From Ifrita kowaldi (taxonomy: Eukaryota > Chordata > Aves > Passeriformes > Cinclosomatidae): DNA of 64,000 nt. Every line of letters starts with the position of its first letter. Position 1 is the stretch's first letter. Below are positions 50,601-64,000 of this stretch, one piece after another. The stretch lies in contig VZRS01001713.1 in the NCBI GenBank assembly GCA_013398055.1, positions 124,001 through 188,000 of the forward strand. Direction: 5' to 3'. The notes under the pieces are model-generated. The model saw nothing but the letters and a program-made list of their open reading frames with translations. It was not told where the DNA came from and did no database searches. Made by a program: the position numbers and the translations under genes.

Positions 50601-53600
50601 TGTTGTCTGTGCACTGGTGGATTGGCTGTACTGGGCAGCAAGAGAAAGAAGAGGGCACCCCAAGAGAAACAATCACTAGAAACACGTTATTGTCAACTTT
50701 AAAACAGTCAGGTCATGATGAAATGTGTTCCTAGGAAAGGAGAATGCCAATAGTAGGGGATATCTCTGGCCTTAATGATTTTAAAAGGTACCCTCTCGCC
50801 TCCAAAAGACAGAAGTCACTTGAACTTGAGACTGCCTAAAGACCAAGACCAGTAAAAGAAATAATGCAATGGAAATTTAATTGATGGAAACTGATGTCAG
50901 AAGTAAGGTTCAACTAGTGGACAAAACAATGATGGTGCTCTACACTGCTCCTTTCCCATATCCATCCTACCCTCCCCGCCCAGAGTAGTTCCTGAGGGTG
51001 GATACACCAGGAATTGTGGCCATAGGAAGGACTACAGGCTTGTACCTCCAAATCAAGGCTCATGAAAATTTCATCCAGCTCAAGACAATCACACTTTTGT
51101 TGAAATAAATTTTTTTCTAAAACTCTTGGTCGTAAAGAAAAATTCCAGAATATGATGTAAGTATAAAAGAAATCATGGACACCTGCCTACGTTTGCAGAG
51201 ACCTGTGTTAATATTTGTGTGTGAGAAGCTCACCTAGGCAAATTTCAAGTTGTTTTCCTACCTGCCACATTGCAAGTGCAATATGAACCTTTTACTGGGG
51301 ACAGGAATATCTCTCTAGAAAAAGGAAAGGCAGACAGAACCATGTTAACACCAAACTCATTTTCTTCCCAAGGACTTAATTAAAGAGACAAGATTTCTCC
51401 AGGACTTTAATAAATACTAAAATTCCTAAAATCAGTTTTTGAGGGATGTAGCTGTTAACATCTTTACGGAGAGGAAAAACCAAGACAGAAGTTTTGCCTA
51501 AACATTTTTATTGGTCTTCATTTTAGGTCCCTTGCATTTTGGGTGCCCAGGTCTATATTTTCTCTTTCTGTTGTCCTCCTATGCTCCTTCTTTGTCTAAA
51601 AGATATCGGCCTCTCCCAGCTGCAGCTAAGAAGAGTTGTGTCAATGCTCATTGTCACAGAAAACTAAACTCAAATTATATCAGGTAGAAGTCCAAGTGTT
51701 AAAAGTTTCAATGCAAGAAACTGGACATTCTCAGCATATTGCTGAGGTCTTTGAGATTTGATTTCCTCTAGCTCAGCACTTCTGCACAGGAAATTCACAG
51801 TGCTGCCAGCAAGTATCTATGTGAGTGCAAAAAAATCTTTCACAAAAAAGGCCAGACAGCTGCTGCATAAATACTTTGAATGTCAGGCTCTGCAGTGGTG
51901 AGTGGTTTTGGGTACATCTACAGTCTTTCAAACAGACAAGAGCCTACTTTGCTCATTCTCTGGGCTTTCCAGGCGTGGATCACTCCAAGCTGAAATCCTG
52001 CAGCCATGGCCGGTGCTTTGATGAACCTGGGGCAATGGGCACTGCAGGGAGGAGCAGCATTACAGGAATGGGATTATTTGCCTTCAGCTGCCCAGGCTGC
52101 AGCAGAGCCTCACATCATCCAGTTACAAACACTTCATAGACTTATCACAAACATCATCTGTTGCCTTACTCTCTCAGAAATAAAGGAATATAATGATGCA
52201 GGAGTTTCATCTTTCTCTTCTCTTGGTTGGTTTCACACATTTTTGCTCCTTACCAAATCATTTTTATGTCTTTTTTTTTTCTCTAAAAATTAGTATTTTA
52301 TTTTTTCAAAGAACGAAGCCACTCTGCAAGGGAAAGAGTGCTGTGGAGAGAAGGCACAGCAGGAGTTTAGGAAGCTTGGGAGTTTTCCACGTCACCATTT
52401 TTTTCCTGGCTGTGAGTACAATGAAATAATTGAGCTCCATGTGATTAATAAAATAGGAAATTTGTGTAACTTCTGGCTCTCTATATACTATGATAAATTA
52501 AAAATGGTAATTAGCCTGATTTTTACCAGGTATTGGGAAAAATAAAGCATGAAGTGACATGCTTTCCTTCTTTTGAGCAGTTAAAAGAAGTCTCTCAATA
52601 AATACAATATATTTAGTTCACCGGTTTTTAATTCCCTAAATCATCCAAACCTCACTCGCATGGCACTACATAGCATGCAATATTTTCATGATTTTGTCTT
52701 TGTTGATTTGGTAAATAAGGAAGGGCATTTCTCTGTATTTTTGCAATAAGCAGCAGGAATTTAATAGCTTTACAGTGGCCTTCAGCAGCCCTTGTGTCAG
52801 ACTAAAAGATGCAACATAACTTGAAGCTGAGGCCCCCACGTTCTTTTCCTTCTAGACCTTTCAAAAGTCATTTATGCTGTTACAGAGAGCCTCAAAGACA
52901 ACTGTGAGGTTAGTGGAGACCTGTGGTTACTTATAGAAGTTGTCTACATGTGTACATAGGCGATCTGCAGATTTTGTCATCCCTTTGTTGACTTCTGAGT
53001 CTTTACTCCTCTTGGGAGAGAACTGGCATTCCCTAAAAATGCTACCCCATTTTTTTAACAATTGAACTAGTTTAACTTTTGTCCTGACAGAACAAAAATC
53101 CTGGTGATATCTGGCAAAGTCAGGGGGGATAATATAGCTGGCTATAGATGGTTATGTAGAACAGTTTAAGGCCAGAGGAAGTGAGAAGAGGAAAACAAGC
53201 AAACAGGAGATAATCCCAAGCTAAATGGAAACAATTAATGAAAGTTGCTGAGAGGGAGAAGAAAGGAGAGAGTCAAAAAGTGAAGAAATGAAACATAAGA
53301 ACATCTGCTTTAATTTAGCGATGTAATACCTGTCTTAGGCTATTGCTGTAAAGGATTGAGCTTGTTCTCAGCCCTGCAGGACTGATGCATTTGCCTGTCA
53401 GCTTGGGGTAGGTGAGCAGAAGGGCTGTGGGCAGTCAGGGCTGTTGGCAGTGTGGGATGGAGTTTCACCTCCAGCCTCTGCCAGGCACAGAAATGGAGTA
53501 TTCTCCAAAATTCAGGCCTGAAATATATTGCTTGAAACAAGACTAGAAATGTTCAATTTCCTACTAAATTTGTGATTTAACCTGCCTGTCTCCTGCTTCT

Positions 53601-56600
53601 AGACCAATAGATAAATGGCATGTAATACCCACAGCATAATGCTAATTCAAAATTAAACACTGTTCAGCCCATAGCTCTGCCAGACAGATTTAACATACAT
53701 TTTGAAGGAGGAAGAGAACACACCTATTATGTTGATTAGAAAAGCATACAGGGATTTGTGTGCATGGGTGAATCAGCAAACAAAATCCTACAGGAGTAGG
53801 AAAGTAAGCAGGGCATAATCAAACTATGCATAGTTTTATCAGTGTTTGAGGAATAGACAAACTAAAAATTAACATGATATTCGATTGTTCTTATACCAGT
53901 TCTCAGTAGCTCCTTAATCCTCACCTTACTCAGGAAGAATGGGATTTTTGAAAGAGGAAAGGGTCCAATTGTTTTTCAAACTAGAAAACAAAGAGAACCT
54001 AAACACTTTGAAATTAATCCAGAAAATGGATCACCTCCCATGCATTCCATCTGCAACGTCCTCCTGGTGGCAGAGATGTATCTTCCTGGGCATAACAGCC
54101 TCATGCACAAGAAGGTAGAGGAGATCTCAAGACTCAAATTCATAGAATACAGGTATTTAATATCTTCCATATTCAGTTCAGTTAGTTTACATCTTTAAAA
54201 GCATTTTTGTCTCTCAAACAATGTAGTGGTAGATGAGAAGGGTGAAGAGTATAATTAATAACAAGTAGGATGTGTAAAAACACAACTTCCCTGTGCCAGA
54301 GCAGCATTGAGTTTCTACCTGGTCCCTTTTGGGCTAAGCTGTTTGATCAGCTTCCCTCAGTCTCTGTGGATGTCCTTATACCAGTCTAATTGAAGGACCC
54401 CTGTTCTCCTTTTATTTTTGCTCTATAAAAAATGCATTGGAGATGTCTTATAATGAACTTTGATATGGTGAAATGATAATAATGTCCTAATTATATATAA
54501 AAATGTAATTACACTTGCTACTATTATGGAAAAACTCCCTTTATAATGAAGTGTTATGTTAGAAAAAAGATTTCATTATAGGCGGATTCCTTTACTTGTT
54601 AATTTGGCCTGTGATTCATCGCTTTAATATTAAAAAAAAATTCTAAGCTACTTTTGATGTTTCTCATTTATGGTTCATTCCTCTGCTCTGGCACCTTAAG
54701 ATGCCAAAAATTACAAACTTATTTAAGATGTACTTAAAAATGCACTAGTTCTTTAAAAGGAAAATGAGAAAAAAAGGAGTAAGATTCCTTCTTCTGGTAA
54801 GAATATTTTATACAGAACATGGAACCAGGTTAAATACCATGGCCATGTTCTCACTGACCAATTGCCTTTGCTATTAAAACTTACTTTCTCAGCATATTAT
54901 TAAATGTAGCATCCAATAGTGAATATTGCTAAGGGAAGGAAGAATAGTATTAAAATAGATCATTTAGAAAGATCAATTCACCGAAAGAAACATCCAGACA
55001 CTTCTGAAAGTTGCAATAAAGTGACAGTCCCGAGCAAAAGATGAAATTAAAAAAAGGAAGAAAATGAAAGAGAGAAAATTAACATAGTGTGATCTCAGGT
55101 CTAATATAACAAAACCGATAATGAGTTCAGAGTATTTTCCCTCTTGTATCACGAAAACAGTACTCCACGTGTTTTTGTGTGCCAGCAAGTTTCCCACTAC
55201 ATGATAAGGTAGTTTGCAACCAATCAGTTGTTGAAAAGCTAGACGGGGAAGGTGTCAGTAAAGCAGTGATTTGCCAGTGATTGAAAAAGATAACAGTCAT
55301 TTTCTAGAACAGGAAATAGCATTTCCCAAACCAAAACAACATGATTTTGAGGTGATAGACTGTTTAACCAATTACACTAAACTACATAGCCACTGTAAAC
55401 AAAAATCTCCTAAGATTTTTAAAATTTTTAAAATGTAAATTATTTTTAATAAAGCATACATCCTGGCTTTTATCAGCTTTCCAAGTAAAGAGCTTTAAAT
55501 TCCTTTAGCATGGAAGACTCCTGACCCTGTCCATTTGCTGTTTCCTCCTTTTTGTGGAGGAAAGGTGGCCTCACTAAAAGAGGATGTTCCCCACTAGCCA
55601 GGAGCTGTCAGGGCTCCAGCCTTTGCTGCAGCGGGTAATGGTTCTACCCTGTTACAGAAGTATGAGGAAGAGATCCATGCACCTGAAAGCTGCTCTGTAT
55701 GGACACCCAATGGAAGAGATTTCTTTTCCCTAAAGCCTTGCCTCATTTCTGTCTTTAGACTATTACAGCTGTAACACCACTGATGATAAAATCCATTTAT
55801 CTATAGTCAGAGCTAATGTATTCTGTGTGATGCTTACACTGCATCGTGCTCCCCACTCTTGCCCTCTTGACAGAAGCCTGTGTGGAAATGGCTTCCTGCT
55901 CTCTTTACATCCATATACTTCTGTTAGTCAGCAAATCAAGGCTGAAAGGCTCTGAAGGTCTGTTTCCTTGTGGGTGCAGTAGTGTCTGGCATGTTTTCCT
56001 CACGTTACACTCTTGCAAAGCTGTGCAGTTCTGTGAAGCTTCACAGTTCTTCACAATCTACACAGCTTCAGTCCTGTGAAGGTTCTTACACAGAACATCT
56101 TGGTACCTAGAATTTTAGTCCACATAACTTTCTGTGCTTCATTTTGCTTACTTGAATAAATAAGAGATCCAGCAACTCTTACTGTTTAACAAATATGGAA
56201 GAAAAGTGAATTTGAACATAAATATTCCAACTTAATTGAGACTGTAACTCTCCATCTATGTGGTTATATCCGCATTGGTCAGGAATCCTGGGTGTTATTT
56301 TCCTGCCCCACAATATCTTGTGGTGACAGAATTTGGTCTGACATTCTTGCCTTAAGTGAAGATAGTGTGCAACAGGCATTTGTTAGAGCAATATTCCTAG
56401 GGATCATCATTCCTGTGCTGTCTTACATTCCAAAGGATGCTGTACCATTCTGTCACACTGTTGTACAACTGTAAGATGTTAATTCTTTCCTAGTTAAAAA
56501 ATGAACATTTAAAAAATTACTCCCACTTAAAGACTAAATTAATATAATATATAGAAAAATATAGATACTAAGCAGGAGTGATTGGTGTAGATTCTGATGC

Positions 56601-56824
56601 CAATACTGCACTTTTTTCTACAAGGTATAAAGACTCCTGATCATGGTACCAGAGTAGGTAGCTCTTCCAGAGCATCCTCTCAAAATATCCTCCCAATGAG
56701 TTCTTACAGCAGCCCTGCATAACACACTCAGTGATTCATTTCTTCAGTCTGCAAATCAGCTTCTCATCTTAGTGTGCATTTCAGCTTATACAATTCAGTC
56801 CATGGAAATAATTTTAACGAGGCT
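44648..56824. other. Gene-free stretch (intron or intergenic)
   Basis: No coding exon was recognised over about 12 kb. An A-run lies at 47714-47726. At 46959-47348 all three plus frames are open for 75 codons or more, reflecting local base composition. A Kozak-context ATG at 52006 opens a 95-codon frame of unknown meaning. Sequence at 54440-54640 is AT-rich with homeodomain-type motifs. Confidence 0.4.
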
Positions 56825-56925
56825 TGAAACCTGGAAGGCTGAGAGAGGACGAGAGGAAGGGACGTGCCCAAGACCACAAAAACAAGTCAGCAGTAGGACC
56901 AGGGTACAGGCAGATCAGCAACAGG
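56825..56925 (-). mobile_element. MIR SINE remnant
   Basis: GGAAGGGACGTGCCCAAGAC, then CACAAAAACAAGTCAGCAGT and AGGACCAGGG match the inverted MIR core (AGTGACTTGCCCAAGGTCACACAGC, AAGTCAGTGGCAGAGCCAGGA) in order and spacing. Weaker similarity may extend left to about 56680. This is the clearest of the three MIR-like pieces. The GGGTGAGTTG after it is a chance donor-like site. Confidence 0.55.
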
Positions 56926-59900
56926 GTGAGTTGTACTTCCAGCTGTCCTAGTGGAATAGCTCATTCCTTTTCCATTTAAAAGCCCCTCAACCTATTCGTC
57001 AACCTATTTGCAAAATCAGTACAAGCATTTGCATGTCTAATGGCATAAATTCTGAGGATATTTTTGGTTTTGGAGTTGGAGAGTCCAGATAATTAAATAA
57101 AAATGAGATCAAATTAAGAGGTGGCACTGAATAGATGCCTTCCTAACCTACTGCATTCTGTAGCACTATTCTCTCTTCAGAGAGAAACAAAAGTAATAGA
57201 ATCAGCAGGGATGTGAGGAAGGGCAGGATAGAAACTTTTAAAATGGAGCAGCAGCTGTAGTCCACAATAGGGCAGGAAGTGTCGCCAAGGAGATGCAATC
57301 TCATGCACTGCCACAATGCAAAATTCCCACCAATTTTTTTCTCCTTTGTCAAAGGAGCACTCACATGAGTAACAGCAGATGAAGCAAAATTGGTTTTGTA
57401 GAGGAAAACTAGTTACAATTTTAATCACAGAAGAAGTTTGCATTAACAAAAAGGCATATTTTACTCTGCTCCCTTTTCAGCATCTTTGCCTTTTGTGAAG
57501 AGCGTGTTGGGATTCCTCTGATGTTTTGGTAGAGATTTTTGGAGTGTTGTTTCTGATCATACTAAAGCTATTGGAAAATGAAGGCTTTACTTTCTGCTTG
57601 GTTAAAAACACAGGGAAACATTTTAAGAAATGTCTAATTCAGACTTAGTTATGTCCCTGCCCATGCCATATCTGATTCCAAACAGATATTCACTGTTGGA
57701 CAGAGTCTTGTCCTTTAGCTGTGGTTTCTTCCAGACCCTTGCAGCATCTACCTCAATATATTGTCTGGTAGGTGCACTGATGGGGCCCTGGCAGGGCCAC
57801 AGAGCTCAATGGGCATTTAAACTCATTTACTGACAGCACTTCCGGCATTCAGAGATGCTAACGTTGACGTACCAGGCAAGCATTTCTCCTGTTAGCAAAG
57901 CCTCACACAGCAGAGCAATCACAGCCATTTTTGACAGAAAGCACACCTTTGAAGGCTTTAAGATCCTTGCAGCCTTTAAAAATTTCATTCTAAGCTAGCC
58001 AGTTGCAAGATATTTCAAAAGCTTAAGATTCCTATGATCAAAGGCACTCCTGAATCACACTATTATGTTCTCCTCCTTAAATCCTGTCTGCTTGGCAGTG
58101 TTGGTGAGGAATTCGGCAATTTATTACTTTTACTCGTGAAGCATATTGAAACATGCAAACTGCATGCACAGAGCTCCTCCGCAGTGTCACATATTCTGTT
58201 GACATCTCAGGATGTGACAACACGTAGCAATATTTTGAGTAAACCAGATTGCTGTTTATCCCACCACTTAATTTAGAAAGCTGAAAAGTGATCAATGTTT
58301 AGTAATATCATTGTAGGCAAGAAAAACATGTAGTTGCCACTTTGTAGTCATCTACCTTGAAAGTAACATCTATTTGAAAATAAAATTGGGGGCAAAATTT
58401 TCAATCTCTGACTTGAAAATTTCTAGCCAGTTTTGCTTTGTTTTCCTGTCTGCAAAGGCAGGATGTATCCAGATTGTTCTGTGCAGGTGCCAGGTGGTTC
58501 ACCATAAATGATGGTTGGCCATACAGCTCCTCACCTGTGTTTTATCCAATCTGTATTTATTAGCATAAAATAAAAACATTCAGGTCAAAACTATTTTATC
58601 TATGTTTGAACAAAATAGCTGAATGTGAATAAATGTGCAATTTGTCCATGGAACCTACATGATTATTTGTCTTTGCCATTATGACAAACAGAACTTCTCT
58701 TCTTGACAAGAGGGGAAAAGGAGGTTGGGATAAAAATTAGGTATATTGCAGCCTACTAATGGGCCTTAATTTCTATCTGTTGGCTCAAGTTTGAGGAGCA
58801 AGGACAGGAAGGCAACAGCTGTTCCCACCAAGAAAACAAGCTCTGAGAAAGATACCAGCTAAACTCAGCTCCCTTTCTTACATGGGTCTGTGACCAACCA
58901 TTATCTGGTTGTATTCTCTTGTAGTCTAAACCTTGATCTTGGCTTTTAAATACTTGGTTTTCTCAAATACAAAAAACCAAAAATCAAATTACAAAATTAG
59001 AAATTACAAAATGTTGTCTGTGGCCATCTCCAAAAGATTTGAATCAGACTCCCCATATTCGTCATGCAAAATGAACACGCAAGCAAATATATAAGAATTA
59101 GCACTCTCATCTGCCAGTATCTTCAAGTTTTACAGCTACCTACATCATACAAACGCACATCTGGTTCTGGTTTTACATTTATCTGTTCATGTTTAGACAA
59201 TTTTTAATCTATCTTATCTGAGGTCATGGGGAATATGCACCATTTTTAGAAGTACCAGTAATGTTCACTTAGCAAAATTCAGAAAGAGACATCTAGGACA
59301 CTCCAACAGGCCAATGCTCTGGCATTCCAGCTTTATCCCAGAATTAGCAAGCAGGATAAAGAGATTTTTAAGTTGCAGAAGAAATTATACTCTCTAGCAA
59401 TAATGTCTGACCAGACAACTGATCTACTGTAAAACAAGTTTTTGTCTAGGCAACAAAAAACCCCCAAACTTCAGTAAAAGCTCATATTGCTTCTCCTTTG
59501 CATACAAAGAGCAGCAGTTTTGTGTAGCAGAAGCAATTGCATTTTCGGGGCAGAAGGAAGGGTAATATTTGCCTCAGTGTTGCAATGGCAGCTGCGTATC
59601 CAGCCCTACAGGAGCACTGCTAACACTGATGTCCTCACTCAGGGAAAGATGCTGAGCAAGTCAGGGAAACAACACAGACCAACCAGTCCTGTAGCTGTCA
59701 AAGAGCTGGAGGTGAGGATTTGCCAGCAGTAACTGGATCAGTGGCACTGAAAACATCTATCTCCTCACAATCTCAAAAGAGGGGTGAGGACAGCAGAGTC
59801 TTGCCACAACCTCCAGCTATTTTGGCAAAATTACTTTTGCAGAGTAGATTCTCCCATCTCCCTGTATCGTTTATGATGTATGGACTTTGTCACAGTTATC

Positions 59901-62105
59901 TGCAACAGCTGCAGCTGAGAAGTGGAGAAGAGAATCTAAAATAATGATACAAACAGAAATAAACTACCAGAGCCACAATATAAAGCAGTGTCCTAGGCAA
60001 AGGCAAGAGAAATGCATTACATGCTTCTTTCCTAAGCTGTTAGTTTTACTTGAAATAAACCTCACATATTCCCATCTTACAGAGAAATTAAAAGATATTT
60101 TCTATTCTACTGAACTTCTCATGATTAAACAATCAATACTGGGGAAAAAAACTACAGTTTGCAGTTTTAAATTCCTGGGGTTTCTTTACAGAGTGATTTC
60201 ACAGTCATCACTTCCAGCTGGTCCAGTAAGCCCCAACCACCACTGAATGAAGAGCACAAATTGCTAAAATATTCAAAAAGCACAAATGACAGACAAAACT
60301 GTGATGTTTGTGGAGGCCTGGAGGCAACTTCAATTGGGTCAGTAAGGGAGCCTAGGTAATTTTCTAAGTCCTGGCAAATCTGAACTTTATGAATGCGTAT
60401 AGATGACCAAAATACTGGGAAGCCATATGCAGATGCGCAGCAGTGCATCAGAGAAAGTCACACACACTCACGGCTCTTCTAACTAAAGCTTTGTGCTCAG
60501 TGCTGGAAAGCCACAAGACACTTTCACTGACTGTGACACAAAGGAAGCACTCTGTAGTAACACTTGTGAATTTGATGTAATTTTTAAGTTCCTCAGGGTT
60601 AAGTTCCTCATAGATAATCACTTGCTTTATGAAAGAGCCTACCATATCCCATTTGGAATTATTAAGACTGTTCATGGAGTGAAGCCTAGTCAGCTTGATT
60701 AAGTGCAGCAAAACATTCAGTGAAGTTCGCAAAGTTAGGTAGCTGAATGATAACTCTTTAACAGCTAGGAAAATCATGCAAACAAGAAATATCATCCCAA
60801 AGTAAACAAAACATTTGTCTGGGGGAGAAAAATATCTTGAAACAGAACCTTTCCTGGTTTTGAGAAGGTTGCATCTTGAAAGAGAAGCAACAGCAACAAA
60901 CACCAGGATATATACTGCAAATAGAGGAGCTCCTGCATTTCATCATAAACTGCAGTGCTCCAGCAGGACAGACTGCTGTTAATAGCAAACCAAGAAAATC
61001 ACAAAGTCTGCACAGAAGTTTTGCTGGCTTTTGAGGGGTTATTCATTTTTAACAGGTTATCCAATTTCAAAAATTTCAGTTGAAGCCTTCATTTGAAAAT
61101 GCTGATTTTACGTCCATGATGAAGGTAGGAATTGTGGAGGGTCCCAAACACATACTAAAATATTTTTACAGAGTATTAACTGAGAATCCCTGTTGCAAGT
61201 AATCTCTTGTAGATTTTCCTTGTTGCAAATAAAACTATCAATACACTGTTAATAAACTGGAATGTCAATTGTTCTTAGCCACAGAAATGTCACAAAAGGC
61301 AGACATTCTGCCCCAGGAGCTGGACAGACTGAGTCACTATACAGCAAGCAGAAGTATTCAGCTAAAGCACTGTTCCTGCCATTTTTTAAATTCTCTTGAT
61401 TTTGTGTACTGTCAAAAACTTCTTATTCAGAATTATGGCAGCTTGAGTCCCAGTCTTTGGGGAATGTCTGCAAGACATTTCAGTGTCTGATTCTTCAAGT
61501 AGCTCATTAGGGTGATGAAAAGCCACATGATGAAGGGGCAGTGCCATGCATGAAGAGCTAGGGGTTCCTGTTGTCTTGAATTATTAACAAGTCAATATTT
61601 AGTGGACTCTTCCTGCCTGCCTGCCTACAGCAGGTGGTACCCCACTGCCTTTCACTTGGAAAGCATCTGCTTGCTCTGAGCCTCCCCAGAGCTTGCTGCA
61701 GTCATTTGTTCGATTTAAGACAGACACTGTCATTATTCCGTGCAGCACTTCACAGAAATATTTCCTACTAAATGCTTGAACCATCTGAGCAGCACTAGGC
61801 AGGCTGCAGGCTTCATTAATAATGCATCCCTGCTTATCAATAGATTTAGACAACTGGTATTTAGAAGCTTCTTCAGAAGGAGTGGATTTTTTTCACACCA
61901 GTTAGCTTCATTCTGTCAGTTCCTTGATGTAGACATTACATCCAACTGAGTTCTGAAAGGCAGAGGTGCTAAAATTGTATTTGAGCTGCTCCCTTGCTTT
62001 GGAGAACCATTTGACTGATGTAACTCTTCAGATCAACTCCTCTGTTATTTTATTCTTTGCTGGTTTCAGGGGTTTGGGGGGAGGGCTGGAGTACAAGGTT
62101 ACATT
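56926..62105. other. Gene-free stretch
   Basis: No exon was supported. A 151-codon minus frame at 60448-60903 has no family resemblance and is of a length expected about once by chance in this much AT-rich DNA. Confidence 0.4.
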
Positions 62106-62141
62106 TAAAATGGAAATTTACAGTAAAATGGAAATTTACCT
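62106..62141 (+). repeat. 18-bp tandem duplication, two copies
   Basis: TAAAATGGAAATTTAC is repeated at an 18-bp spacing (62106 and 62124). Only the last two bases of the units differ. Confidence 0.95.
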
Positions 62142-62602
62142 TTATCTTACTTGAAATACATGGAAACATTGGCTTCCCAGTCTCTAGGTTCCACTAGAAT
62201 GTCTCTGGACTCAGCTCACAAATGAGGGAGGAAGATTCAGTTTTAGTTACCTTATGATTTGCAGAGAAGTGTCAAGCACTTTTGGCAAAGCATCGAGAAT
62301 GTTAAACGCAGATTAAAAATGTAAAACTACTGCTCAGATTAAAACCAGCGTGAAAAAAGTAGTTCATTCAGGGAAAAGGAATTTAATACAGGGAAATTTA
62401 ATTAGGGAAAGAGAAAATAGTGACACTATTTCGTTTTGCAAAAAATAGAAGGAAAAAAGCAGCCTTGAATAGCTTTGTCATGATTATAGAGAAGATGTGC
62501 TCAGATCCATTTTAAAACTCCTACCAAGCCTTCCTTATGGATCAGGTTTGCCCTCCATCACCCCCTTGCTGAAGCCCACAGCCTTCACATGGATTTCTGC
62601 AG
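62142..62602. other. Unassigned AT-rich sequence
   Basis: Nothing was recognised. Confidence 0.4.
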
Positions 62603-62653
62603 TTTTCTTGTTTTGTTTTGTTTTTGGTTTTTTTTTTTTTTTTTTGGTTTGGT
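62603..62653. repeat. T-rich/TTTTG simple repeat
   Basis: TTTTG units followed by a run of about 22 T, then GGTTTGGTTTCAG. This resembles a strong splice acceptor, but no donor or protein-like frame follows. Confidence 0.85.
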
Positions 62654-62657
62654 TTCA

Positions 62658-63720
62658 GTTTTTATGAAGCATTCAAAGAAATGGTTAGAAAAACCTCATA
62701 TGCACAGATCTCACATACATTATCGTCTTTCTTTATGGCTTATAGAAATCTCTTCAGCTTTGTTACCTCCATCCCTGCAAGTGAAAAAGCTACTGTTTCC
62801 TGCAGTTTCTCCCTATTTGTCTCTAGAGATGCTCACTTCTAGCTGATGTGAACCATCCACTCAGCAAGTTCACATTTTTTGGTAGATCTGGAATGCTCCA
62901 GTGCATTCACATCCCCCTCATCTCTGACTGGCACATGGAAAGCAGCCTATACAGCTTTCTTGCTTGCTTTCTCTTTTTGCTTGACATACTTCCTTGATTC
63001 TTAATGCTAGGAAATATTCTAAGTTTTGGGCTTTTTTCTTCAGCTGCAGGAATTAATTGAGAGAAAGACATCAGCAGAAAGTATGGAAATATTGATGTAC
63101 AATAGCAATGGAAAAAATTTGCTATCAGGCTAATTGCAGATTGCTTTTACTGTAGATTGTTTTCGATGTAGAATTGCTGGTTGCTACTCCAAGGACAGAA
63201 TTAAGATATGGGCAATAAAGCCAAAGTTAAAAAAAAATAATTTGTTCTAAGAATTTTATGCAGCTACATGAGAAATAAAATTATTTTGATCACAACTCTT
63301 CTAACTCCTTTGAATTACACAGTGGGTGAGGCTTTTTCATAATGACACTTATTACAGGGGATTGAACTGAAAGGACCTCTTTGGAAGCAGTATGCATCCT
63401 ATCCCTGTCCACTGCAACTAGGTCACACATGATTTCTCCAAAGATGTAAGAGCATATTTCAGAAGGATGACTTTTGGATCAAAAGGCAGCTCAATCTCTT
63501 TGCCTTTAATTCCACAACCTAGCTAAGAGGTGCCAGTGGTAACTAATTCACAGCTCTGTCCGCCAGTAACTATTTAACTGTTTTTAAAAACTTGCCTATT
63601 AAATTAGGAATGATTACTTAAAGCAGAGATACTGTAAGGTGCAGAGAGGCAATGTATTAATCATGTTTCTTATGTTTTGTTTTCTCTTTTAAGGGACAAA
63701 TTCTCTGATGCCATCATTAG
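62658..63720. other. Gene-free stretch
   Basis: AT-rich, with no exon or transposon recognised before the CR1 copy at the right end. Confidence 0.4.
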
Positions 63721-63721
63721 G

Positions 63722-64000
63722 ACCCTACAAGAAAGATAGAGAGGGACTATTCACAAGAGCAGGTAGGAGCAGGACAAGGGGGATTGGCTTCACTGAAAGG
63801 GAGTAATTTTAGATTAAATATTAGGAAGAAATTCTGAACTGTGAAGGTGGTGAGGCATTGGAACAGTCTGCCCAGAGAAGCTGTGGATGCCCCATCCCTG
63901 AAAGTGTTCAAAACCAGGCTGGATGGGGCTCTGAGCAACCTGGTCTAGTGAAGGATGCCCCTGCCCATGGCAGCGGGGTTGGAACTGGATGATCTCTAAG
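63722..64000 (+). mobile_element. CR1 LINE fragment, runs off the right edge
   Basis: The plus strand shows the CR1 3' region: AGGAAGAAATTCTGAACTGT, GGTGGTGAGGCATTGGAACA, AGAAGCTGTGGATGCCCCAT, CTCTGAGCAACCTGGTCTAG and GGAACTGGATGATCTCTAAG. The window ends about 35-40 bp before the expected terminal octamer. It is closer to the common CR1 sequence than the 14.3-kb copy, so probably younger. The left boundary is approximate. A minus-strand open frame here is not a gene. Confidence 0.95.

Noticed and set aside
60448..60903. 151-codon minus-strand open frame
   Set aside because: No recognisable motif, no splice or promoter context, and a similar length is expected about once by chance.
62603..62780. 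Strong acceptor-like T-run with TTTCAG followed by an open frame
   Set aside because: No good donor and no protein-like sequence; the T-run is a simple repeat.
1..64000. tRNA, rRNA, CRISPR, operon or prokaryotic mobile features
   Set aside because: None seen; composition and transposons are those of vertebrate nuclear DNA.

Overview
The window looks like bird nuclear DNA, probably from a neoavian. It is AT-rich and CpG-poor. It carries CR1 LINE 3' ends with the typical terminal octamer (ATTCTATG followed by ATTCTA) in both orientations, and one solo ERVL-type LTR whose sequence resembles an abundant passerine/neoavian LTR family. No prokaryotic features, dense ORFs, CRISPR arrays or tRNA/rRNA genes were seen. 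Nearly all of the window is intronic or intergenic.

Left edge (1-5.7 kb): two short internal coding exons lie on the minus strand (2220-2124, then 113-30). Both have good splice sites and their reading phases join exactly, so part of a protein-coding gene runs leftward out of the window. I do not recognise the product. To their right, CpG-rich DNA at 4.32-4.58 kb and 5.57-5.65 kb brackets a 995-base assembly gap (4576-5570). The likely reading is a CpG-island promoter, with the first exon of this gene lost in the gap.

Middle (5.7-25 kb): a CR1 copy on the minus strand at 5.74 kb; an ancient, stop-ridden CR1/L3-clade LINE relic at 6.95-8.06 kb with recognisable endonuclease and reverse-transcriptase motifs; a CR1 copy on the plus strand at 14.3-14.8 kb; and the LTR at 17.3-17.8 kb. 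At 24980-25194 there is a plus-strand candidate exon with a long pyrimidine tract, a 5'-UTR segment, an ATG in strong Kozak context and a GTGAGT donor. It looks like the start-codon exon of a second gene running rightward. The two genes would then be head to head, possibly sharing the CpG island, but that is inference.

Right (25-64 kb): no convincing exon was found, so this may be a long intron or a gene desert. It holds simple repeats, three short MIR-like SINE remnants, small tandem duplications, a quasi-palindrome, a 23-base gap in an ACGC microsatellite, and a CR1 copy that runs off the right end. Several AT-rich stretches with homeodomain-type motifs could be conserved noncoding elements, but alignment is needed to tell. 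I found no persuasive evidence of a previously undescribed system. The best leads are the two unidentified genes and the hidden promoter.
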